This document shows positions 1 to 6,856 of a DNA stretch of 64,000 nucleotides, one piece after another. The stretch's first letter is position 1, and each line of letters begins with the position of its first letter. Origin of the DNA: Cellvibrio japonicus Ueda107 (GTDB lineage: Bacteria > Pseudomonadota > Gammaproteobacteria > Pseudomonadales > Cellvibrionaceae); contig NC_010995.1 in NCBI RefSeq assembly GCF_000019225.1, positions 1-64,000 on the forward strand. Direction: 5' to 3'. Below the pieces are notes generated by a model. The model searched no databases and was not told the origin of the DNA. It was given only the letters and a program-made list of their open reading frames with translations. A program made the translations under genes and the position numbers.

Positions 1-1605
1 GTGGTTGTTTTGCCGCAATCAGTTTGGAGATTATGTGCCGCCAGTTTGCAGGATGAACTGCCATCGCAGCAGTTCAATACCTGGATTCGGCCATTGCAAA
101 TCGATGAGTCGGCAGGTCCTGACCAGTTGCGCCTTTTAGCGCCCAACCGTTTTATTTGTGATTGGGTGGCGGAGAAATTCCTCCAGCGTATTCGCGAACT
201 CGTCTCCCACTATCAACAGGGGTGTATGTTGCAAGTGGCGGTAGCGGTGTTGCCGCGCACCGGACTGATCCCGCCGCAATTTCCGCCTCCTGTTCGCCAA
301 TCACCTGCGGTTATGCCTTCGCGCCAGATAGATGTTCCATCCTTTACCGAAGCCTTGAATACGGGTTCTGATACCTATATTCCACGTGCTGCCGGGCGCC
401 AGGATGTATCAGCCCCTGAACTGGAAGCCGCCGTCCAATATGCCGCGGAAACTGTGGTTGATAACGCTGCCAACGCACGGGATTCCGGCAGCGTTTTACG
501 GGCCTCCCCTGTATTTAATGAAGAGCCACCCGAATCTGCCACGCTGCGCACCGGGGATGTGGAAGTTGAAGGTGGCCTTAAACACAGTAATTACCTCAAC
601 AGCGCCTGTACCTTTGCCACTTTTGTGGAAGGCAAGTCCAACCAGTTGGGTTTGGCAGCGGCGCGCCAGGTGGCAGAAAATCCCGGCGGTGCCTACAACC
701 CTCTTTTTATTTACGGTGGTGTGGGCTTGGGAAAAACCCACTTGATGCAGGCCGTGGGTAATGCGATGGTTGCCAGGAATCCCAATGCCAAGGTGGTCTA
801 CCTGCATTCAGAACGCTTTGTGGCAGACATGGTGAAAGCCCTGCAGCTCAACGCTATTAACGATTTCAAACGCTATTACCGCTCTATGGATGCCTTGCTA
901 ATTGACGATATCCAGTTTTTTGCCGGTAAAGAGCGCTCCCAGGAAGAGTTTTTCCATACGTTTAACTCACTGCTGGAAGGCGGTCGCCAGATTATCCTGA
1001 CTTGCGACAGATTTCCTAAGGAAATCAATGGCTTGGAAGAGCGCCTCAAATCCCGTTTCGGCTGGGGATTGACGGTAGCGGTAGAGCCGCCGGAATTGGA
1101 AACCCGCGTAGCAATCCTGATCAAGAAGGCAGAGCAGGCCAATATCGACTTGCCCCATGAAGCTGCCTTCTTTATTGCCCAGCGTATCCGCGCCAATGTG
1201 CGCGACCTTGAGGGCGCTTTAAAACGGGTGATTGCCAGTGCCAACTTTACCGGTCGATCGATCGATGTCGAACTGGTGCGCGAGGCTTTGAAGGATTTGC
1301 TGGCGCTGCAGGACAAACAAGTGGGTATTGATAATATCCAACGGGTGGTGTGCGAGTACTACAAGATCAAAATGAACGATATGATCTCCAAGCGTCGCAG
1401 CCGTTCTGTTGCCCGTCCGCGCCAGGTGGCCATGGCCCTGGCGAAGGAATTGACTAACCACAGCTTGCCCGAAATTGGCGAAGCTTTTGGCGGCCGTGAC
1501 CACACCACGGTGTTACACGCCTGTCGCAAGATCAAGGAATTGCAGGAAGAGACTGCCGATATCCGCGAGGATATGAAAAATTTGCTGCGTTCTCTGACAA
1601 CATGA
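1..1605 (+). CDS. dnaA: Chromosomal replication initiator DnaA
   Basis: DnaA binds DnaA boxes at oriC, melts the origin and helps load the DnaB helicase. The 534-residue protein begins with GTG at base 1, so the window starts exactly at the gene and the promoter and origin lie outside. An N-terminal domain I (about residues 1-85) is followed by a long, low-conservation linker domain II (about 90-195). The AAA+ core has Walker A GGVGLGKT near residues 239-246 and a Walker B LLIDDIQF near 298. The C-terminal DNA-binding domain IV contains the signature GGRDHTTVLHACRKI near 495-510. The length is at the upper end for the family because of the linker. The order dnaA-dnaN-recF-gyrB confirms the identity. 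Confidence 0.98.
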   Translation: MVVLPQSVWRLCAASLQDELPSQQFNTWIRPLQIDESAGPDQLRLLAPNRFICDWVAEKFLQRIRELVSHYQQGCMLQVAVAVLPRTGLIPPQFPPPVRQSPAVMPSRQIDVPSFTEALNTGSDTYIPRAAGRQDVSAPELEAAVQYAAETVVDNAANARDSGSVLRASPVFNEEPPESATLRTGDVEVEGGLKHSNYLNSACTFATFVEGKSNQLGLAAARQVAENPGGAYNPLFIYGGVGLGKTHLMQAVGNAMVARNPNAKVVYLHSERFVADMVKALQLNAINDFKRYYRSMDALLIDDIQFFAGKERSQEEFFHTFNSLLEGGRQIILTCDRFPKEINGLEERLKSRFGWGLTVAVEPPELETRVAILIKKAEQANIDLPHEAAFFIAQRIRANVRDLEGALKRVIASANFTGRSIDVELVREALKDLLALQDKQVGIDNIQRVVCEYYKIKMNDMISKRRSRSVARPRQVAMALAKELTNHSLPEIGEAFGGRDHTTVLHACRKIKELQEETADIREDMKNLLRSLTT

Positions 1606-1675
1606 TTTATAAACCTGCTTTTTTGTGCGTCTTGTTAATAACGATCCCGGAAGATAATTGCGAAGAGACCATCAC

Positions 1676-2779
1676 ATGAAATTTGCCGTATCCCGCGAAG
1701 CCCTGTTAAAACCCCTGCAACTGGTAGCTGGTGTGGTGGAACGTCGTCAGACACTGCCGGTATTGTCCAATGTCCTGATTCAACTGGAAGGCGACCAATT
1801 ATCGCTCACAGGTACTGACTTGGAAGTAGAGATCATTGGTCGCCTGACTCTGGAGCAGGCAGGTCAATCGGGGGAGATTACTGTTCCGGCCAGAAAGTTG
1901 GTAGATATCTGCAGATCCCTACCGGATGGCTCCACGATTGAGTTTTTTCTTGAAGAAAACCGTATTTTGGTCAAATCCGGTCGCAGCCGTTTTACTCTCT
2001 CAACCTTACCGGCTTCAGACTTTCCTAATGTAGAAGATGCTCCTGGCAACCTGCGTTTCAGTTGTGCCCAGGCGGAAGTTAAACGCCTGATTGAACGCAC
2101 TGCCTTTGCTATGGCGCAACAGGATGTTCGCTATTACCTCAACGGTATGCTGTGGGAAGTTCGCCAGGATCACTTGCGGGTTGTGGCTACTGACGGTCAC
2201 CGCATGGCTATGTGCACCCGTGCTATTGCGGTGAATACTGACGATGTTGTGCAGGCCATTTTGCCGCGCAAAGGTGTGTTGGAGTTATCCCGTTTGCTGG
2301 ATGATTCAAGCGCGCAAGTGGAAGTGGTATTGAGTGCGAACCATATTCGTGTCACCTCGGTGGATTACACCTTCACCTCCAAGCTGGTGGATGGCAAATT
2401 CCCGGAATACGAGCGTGTACTGCCGCGCGGTGGCAATAAAGTAGTGATTGGCTCCCGCCTTGAACTCAAGCAGGCTTTTGCCCGTACCGCAATTCTCTCT
2501 AACGAGAAATATCGTGGCGTTCGCCTGTTGTTATCCAATGGTGTATTGACCATTGTGGCCAATAACCCGGAACAGGAAGAAGCGGAAGAACAGGTTACTG
2601 TGGATTACACCGGTGAGTCTTTGGAGATAGGTTTTAATGTGAGCTATCTCCAGGATGTTGCCAATGTGATCAGTAATGAGAACATCAAAATTACCCTGCT
2701 TGATGCCAACTCCAGTGCCCTGTTGGAAGAACCTGAAAACAGCGATTCCCTCTATGTTGTTATGCCAATGCGTCTCTAA
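1676..2779 (+). CDS. dnaN: DNA polymerase III beta sliding clamp
   Basis: DnaN forms the ring-shaped dimeric clamp that tethers DNA polymerase III and other repair enzymes to DNA. The 367-residue product starts MKFAVSREALLKPLQ, the canonical N-terminus of gammaproteobacterial clamps. An in-frame TTG at 1658 would add six residues but is not supported by the family. The protein ends in VVMPMRL, matching the usual clamp C-terminus (VMPMRL). The gene lies 70 bp after dnaA and 33 bp before recF, so the three genes are probably co-transcribed. Confidence 0.98.
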   Translation: MKFAVSREALLKPLQLVAGVVERRQTLPVLSNVLIQLEGDQLSLTGTDLEVEIIGRLTLEQAGQSGEITVPARKLVDICRSLPDGSTIEFFLEENRILVKSGRSRFTLSTLPASDFPNVEDAPGNLRFSCAQAEVKRLIERTAFAMAQQDVRYYLNGMLWEVRQDHLRVVATDGHRMAMCTRAIAVNTDDVVQAILPRKGVLELSRLLDDSSAQVEVVLSANHIRVTSVDYTFTSKLVDGKFPEYERVLPRGGNKVVIGSRLELKQAFARTAILSNEKYRGVRLLLSNGVLTIVANNPEQEEAEEQVTVDYTGESLEIGFNVSYLQDVANVISNENIKITLLDANSSALLEEPENSDSLYVVMPMRL

Positions 2780-2812
2780 GGCGCATTGGTTTTTTACTGA
2801 AACCTTTTTGTT

Positions 2813-3910
2813 ATGTCCTTGGCCCGATTAAGGGTTCATCACCTGCGCAATCTTGAATCCGTCGATATAGAACCCTCGTCGAGGGTCAATCTTATTTACG
2901 GTTTAAATGGCTCCGGTAAAACCAGTTTGTTGGAAGCCATTAATGTCCTTGCCTTAGGGCGCTCTTTCCGCAGCCATAAACACAAACCTTTAATTAGTCA
3001 TCAACAACTGGCTTTTACTATTTTTGGCCGGGTATTGGCTGATGATGCGGCGGAAATTCCAATTGGTATCCAGCGCAACCAGCAGGGTGAAGTGATGTTG
3101 AAGGCCAATGGAGCCAATGTAGGTTCTATTGCAGACCTGGCAATTTTCCTGCCGGTACAGGTGATCAATTCAGATACATTTTTATTGCTCGAAGGTAGCC
3201 CCAAGGTTCGTCGCCAATTTATGGATTGGCTGGTGTTCCACGTGGAACATCAATTCTATCCACAATGGAAATCCCTCCAGCGCTGTCTGAAACACCGCAA
3301 TAGCCTCTTGCGCCGTGATAGAATAGATCCTTTTGAATTAAGCACTTGGGACCAGGAGTTAGTACAACTCACAGAACAAATCCACTGCTTTCGAGAGCAA
3401 TGCATGGCCTTGTTTGTTCCTGTATTTGAGCAGCTATTGCAGGAGTTTGTCGTCCTTGAGGGACTGGAGCTGCACTACCAGCGGGGATGGGATAAACACA
3501 AGGATTACGCTCAAGTGTTACAGGATAGTTTTGAGCGCGATAAACGTCTTGGTGTTACCCATGCCGGTAGCCACAGGGCAGAACTGCGCATAACCCTAAA
3601 CGGCCAGGATGCTGCTGAAATACTGTCTCGTGGACAGCAAAAGCTGCTGGTATGCGCGCTCAAAATTGCCCAGGGTTTGGTATTCAGCCAGGTAACCGGC
3701 CGTAAATGTATTTATCTGGTGGATGATCTTCCGGCAGAACTGGATGAACAACACCGGCAGCGCTTGGTGGATTGGCTTTATCGTATGGATACACAGGTAT
3801 TTATTACAGGGGTTGAACGGCAAGCATTGTTGGCTGGCTGGCTGGATAAGCCGGAGATAACACCGAAAATGTTCCACGTGGAACATGGTAGGGTAAGTTG
3901 CCCTGCTTAA
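2813..3910 (+). CDS. recF: DNA replication and repair protein RecF
   Basis: RecF is an SMC-like ATPase that, with RecO and RecR, loads RecA at gaps in single-stranded DNA. The 365-residue protein has Walker A GLNGSGKT at residues 30-37, an ABC-type signature LSRGQQKLLV and Walker B YLVDDLPAELD in the C-terminal third. Start ATG 2813 gives MSLARLRVHHLRNL, typical for the family. Two copies of the peptide FHVEH are encoded by perfect 16-bp parS-like palindromes (separate entries). The second copy sits in a short C-terminal tail that looks like an add-on to the RecF fold. Confidence 0.97.
   Translation: MSLARLRVHHLRNLESVDIEPSSRVNLIYGLNGSGKTSLLEAINVLALGRSFRSHKHKPLISHQQLAFTIFGRVLADDAAEIPIGIQRNQQGEVMLKANGANVGSIADLAIFLPVQVINSDTFLLLEGSPKVRRQFMDWLVFHVEHQFYPQWKSLQRCLKHRNSLLRRDRIDPFELSTWDQELVQLTEQIHCFREQCMALFVPVFEQLLQEFVVLEGLELHYQRGWDKHKDYAQVLQDSFERDKRLGVTHAGSHRAELRITLNGQDAAEILSRGQQKLLVCALKIAQGLVFSQVTGRKCIYLVDDLPAELDEQHRQRLVDWLYRMDTQVFITGVERQALLAGWLDKPEITPKMFHVEHGRVSCPA
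3234..3249. promoter_or_regulatory. parS-like ParB-binding palindrome, copy 1 (inside recF)
   Basis: The sequence TGTTCCACGTGGAACA is a perfect 16-bp palindrome. It matches the conserved bacterial chromosomal parS motif (consensus TGTTNCACGTGAAACA; pseudomonads use GTTCCACGTGGAAC). Origin-proximal position is typical of parS. It lies within recF coding sequence and encodes part of VFHVEHQ. Confidence 0.88.
3870..3885. promoter_or_regulatory. parS-like ParB-binding palindrome, copy 2 (end of recF)
   Basis: The same perfect palindrome TGTTCCACGTGGAACA as at 3234, 636 bp downstream, near the 3' end of recF. It encodes MFHVEH in the C-terminal tail of RecF. Two identical 16-bp palindromes so close together are very unlikely by chance and fit a ParB loading cluster near oriC. 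Confidence 0.88.
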
Positions 3911-3979
3911 AACATCTTTTTGGATACGCCTTTAGCACCAGGGAAGACCTGGTACACGAATAAAACGCGGAGAATAGCT

Positions 3980-6400
3980 ATGTCAGAAGAGAACAATTAC
4001 GACTCATCCAGTATTAAGGTTCTCAAGGGCTTGGATGCGGTGCGCAAGCGCCCGGGAATGTATATCGGTGATACCGATGACGGTTCTGGCCTGCACCACA
4101 TGGTATTTGAGGTGGTGGATAACTCCATCGACGAAGCCCTGGCTGGCTATTGCACCGAAGTACGCGTCACTATTCACCCGGATGAAACGGTTTCCGTAAG
4201 TGATAACGGCCGTGGTATTCCCGTGGATATGCACGAAGAGGGTGTCTCTGCCGCTGAAGTGATTATGACGGTGCTCCATGCCGGTGGTAAGTTCGACGAT
4301 AACACCTACAAGGTGTCCGGCGGTTTACACGGTGTGGGTGTATCAGTAGTGAATGCCCTGTCAGAGTATTTAAAGCTGACGATCCGCCGCGCAGGCAAAA
4401 TCCACGAGCAAATTTACTGCCACGGTGTGCCCGATGCGCCCCTGACGGTAGTCGGGGATTCGGTAACTACCGGTACTGAAATCCACTTCAAACCCTCAGC
4501 GGAAACCTTTACCAATATTGAATTCCAGTACGATATTCTGGCCAAGCGCCTGCGCGAGCTATCATTCCTTAACTCGGGCGTGCGTATCGTGTTAAAGGAT
4601 GAACGCAGCGGTAAAGAGGAGATCTACCAATACGAAGGTGGCCTGAAAGCCTTTGTGGAACACCTCAATAAAAACAAAACCACCATTAATAAGATGGTGC
4701 ACTTTGTTGCCAGCGGTCGTGAAGATGGCATAGGGGTTGAAGTGGCCCTGCAGTGGAACGATTCCTTCCAAGAAAACCTGTTCTGTTATACCAACAATAT
4801 CCCCCAGCGCGATGGCGGTACCCACCTGGCCGGTTTCCGTGCGGCCTTAACCCGCCTGCTGAATACCTATATCGAAAAAGAAGGTATTGGTAAAAACGCC
4901 AAGGTAGCCACCACTGGTGACGATGCCCGCGAAGGCTTAACAGCGATTATTTCGGTAAAGGTACCCGACCCCAAATTCTCCAGCCAAACCAAAGACAAGC
5001 TGGTGTCTTCCGAGGTAAAAACGGCGGTAGAGCAGGAGATGGCAGAGCATTTTTCCTCCTATCTGCTGGAAAACCCCAATGATGCCAAGGCAGTGGTAGG
5101 CAAGATGATCGACGCTGCACGCGCCCGTGAGGCTGCGCGTAAGGCGCGTGAAATGACCCGCCGTAAAGGTGCGCTGGATATTGCCGGTTTGCCCGGCAAA
5201 CTGGCTGACTGCCAGGAAAAAGACCCGGCATTGTCCGAACTCTACCTGGTGGAGGGTGACTCTGCCGGTGGTTCTGCCAAGCAGGGCCGTGCGCGCAAAA
5301 CCCAGGCGATCCTGCCGCTGAAAGGTAAGATCCTTAACGTGGAAAAGGCCCGCTTCGACAAGATGCTGTCCTCTGCCGAAGTCGGTACCCTGATTACCGC
5401 CCTGGGCTGCGGTATCGGCAAAGAAGATTACAACCCGGAAAAACTGCGCTACCACAGCATCATTATCATGACCGACGCCGATGTGGACGGTTCGCACATC
5501 CGCACCCTGTTACTGACCTTCTTCTTCCGTCAAATGCGTGAGCTGATTGAACGCGGCCATATCTATATCGCCCAGCCGCCGCTGTACAAGATTGCCAAGG
5601 GTAAGCAGGAGCAATACCTGAAAGACGAAGCGGCCATGACCGAATTCCTCACCCAGGCAGCCCTGGATGGCTCAAGCCTGCATGTGAATCTGACTGCCCC
5701 GGGAATCAGCGGTGAGGCCCTGGAAAAGCTGGTACAGCAGTACCGCAAAGTGATGGCGACTATTGAGCGCCTGTCGCGTCTATACCCGGCAGATGTGTTG
5801 GAAAAGATGATTTATATGCCATCACTGCGCGCTGAGCACCTGGCTGACCAGGGCCATATCCAGCAGTGGTGTGACCAATTGCTGGCTCGCTTTAGCCTGG
5901 ATGCGCGCGACGGCAGCCAGAAGTACATCATTAGTGTGCGCGAAGACCAGGAGCGCCACCTGTTCCTGCCCGAGGTGGAAATTATCGCCCACGGTATTTC
6001 AACCCATTACCCCTTCAACCATGACTTCTTTGCATCGGGCGAATACGCACAAATTGTTGCCCTGGGCGAGGAATTGGAAACCCTGATTGAAGAAGGGGCC
6101 TATGTGCAGCGCGGCGAGCGCAAGCAAACTATTGCCAGCTTTGCCGAAGGCCTGGAATGGTTAATGAAGGAATCGCGCAAGGGCTACAACATCCAGCGCT
6201 ATAAAGGTCTGGGTGAAATGAACCCCGAACAATTATGGGAAACCACCATGAACCCGGAAACCCGCCGTATGCTGCGGGTAACCATCCAGGATGCTATTAC
6301 AGCTGATCAAATTTTCACCACTTTAATGGGCGACCAGGTAGAGCCGCGCCGCGACTTTATTGAAACCAATGCCCTGGCCGTGGCCAACCTGGATGTATAA
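3980..6400 (+). CDS. gyrB: DNA gyrase subunit B
   Basis: GyrB supplies the ATPase and part of the DNA-cleavage centre of gyrase, which introduces negative supercoils. The 806-residue product starts MSEENNYDSSSIKVLKGL; the GGAG at 3969-3972 supports ATG 3980 over an upstream in-frame start at 3920. The GHKL ATPase domain shows RKRPGMYIGDT, DNGRGIPV and GGLHGVG. The TOPRIM domain has EGDSAGGSAKQGR near residue 424 and DADVDGSHIRTLL near 498. The C-terminal QRYKGLGEMNPEQLW is canonical. The length matches the long E. coli-type GyrB with its extra C-terminal insertion. Confidence 0.98.
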   Translation: MSEENNYDSSSIKVLKGLDAVRKRPGMYIGDTDDGSGLHHMVFEVVDNSIDEALAGYCTEVRVTIHPDETVSVSDNGRGIPVDMHEEGVSAAEVIMTVLHAGGKFDDNTYKVSGGLHGVGVSVVNALSEYLKLTIRRAGKIHEQIYCHGVPDAPLTVVGDSVTTGTEIHFKPSAETFTNIEFQYDILAKRLRELSFLNSGVRIVLKDERSGKEEIYQYEGGLKAFVEHLNKNKTTINKMVHFVASGREDGIGVEVALQWNDSFQENLFCYTNNIPQRDGGTHLAGFRAALTRLLNTYIEKEGIGKNAKVATTGDDAREGLTAIISVKVPDPKFSSQTKDKLVSSEVKTAVEQEMAEHFSSYLLENPNDAKAVVGKMIDAARAREAARKAREMTRRKGALDIAGLPGKLADCQEKDPALSELYLVEGDSAGGSAKQGRARKTQAILPLKGKILNVEKARFDKMLSSAEVGTLITALGCGIGKEDYNPEKLRYHSIIIMTDADVDGSHIRTLLLTFFFRQMRELIERGHIYIAQPPLYKIAKGKQEQYLKDEAAMTEFLTQAALDGSSLHVNLTAPGISGEALEKLVQQYRKVMATIERLSRLYPADVLEKMIYMPSLRAEHLADQGHIQQWCDQLLARFSLDARDGSQKYIISVREDQERHLFLPEVEIIAHGISTHYPFNHDFFASGEYAQIVALGEELETLIEEGAYVQRGERKQTIASFAEGLEWLMKESRKGYNIQRYKGLGEMNPEQLWETTMNPETRRMLRVTIQDAITADQIFTTLMGDQVEPRRDFIETNALAVANLDV

Positions 6401-6529
6401 GGATTTGTGGCACATTTTTACGATTGAAATTTAAGCAATGGTCTATACTCTGCGGGCTTTGTTAGCGAGAGAAGTATTTGGGGCCTGTACAGGCCCTGGT
6501 AATCATTGACCTGCAGGTGAAAGATAAGA

Positions 6530-6703
6530 ATGAGCGAGAAGCGTGTAACCAAAGTATTGTTGAGTCAGCTGGAGGATGTGCTGGAAGAACGCGATGGTGA
6601 TGACCGTCGCAAGCGCGACCGGGGATTACCTGCCCATGTAAATGAGGATCGCCGTAAGGGCGATAGGCGCGCTGCCAGTAAGGATGAGAAACCCAAGGCT
6701 TGA
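6530..6703 (+). CDS. Small highly charged hypothetical protein (57 aa)
   Basis: A 57-residue frame starts MSEKRVTKVLLSQLEDVLEE and continues into an Arg/Asp-rich tail (DRRKRDR, NEDRRKGDRR). GGTGA at 6516-6520 lies about 10 bases upstream of the ATG and could be a ribosome binding site. A strong terminator follows at 6758. No known domain was recognised. The coding pattern, the clean flanks and the fit between gyrB and the terminator suggest it is real. The function is unknown; the alternating basic/acidic tail could bind nucleic acid or ribosomes, but that is speculation. Confidence 0.6.
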   Translation: MSEKRVTKVLLSQLEDVLEERDGDDRRKRDRGLPAHVNEDRRKGDRRAASKDEKPKA

Positions 6704-6757
6704 TATTGCAGGTCTTCCGGTAGATTGCACAGTCAGTTGTAAATAATGTGTTATTGG

Positions 6758-6783
6758 AAAGGGGAGCTGCGGCTCCCCTTTTT
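6758..6783 (+). terminator. Rho-independent terminator
   Basis: A GGGGAGC stem (6761-6767) pairs with GCTCCCC (6772-6778) around a TGCG loop, with flanking A-U extension and a T run ending at 6783. It follows the 57-aa gene. The upstream A run makes it plausibly bidirectional, also serving the amylase gene that ends at 6857 on the minus strand. Confidence 0.85.
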
Positions 6784-6856
6784 CGCAGGTTGGATTTATA
6801 CAGGTTGGATTGGTATCCGGCGATTCCGCTCTCCCTGGCGTTTTGCTATCCGCAAC

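Noticed and set aside
6424..6449. Promoter with TTGAAA and TATACT after gyrB
   Set aside because: The spacer is only 14 bp, too short for a confident sigma70 call.
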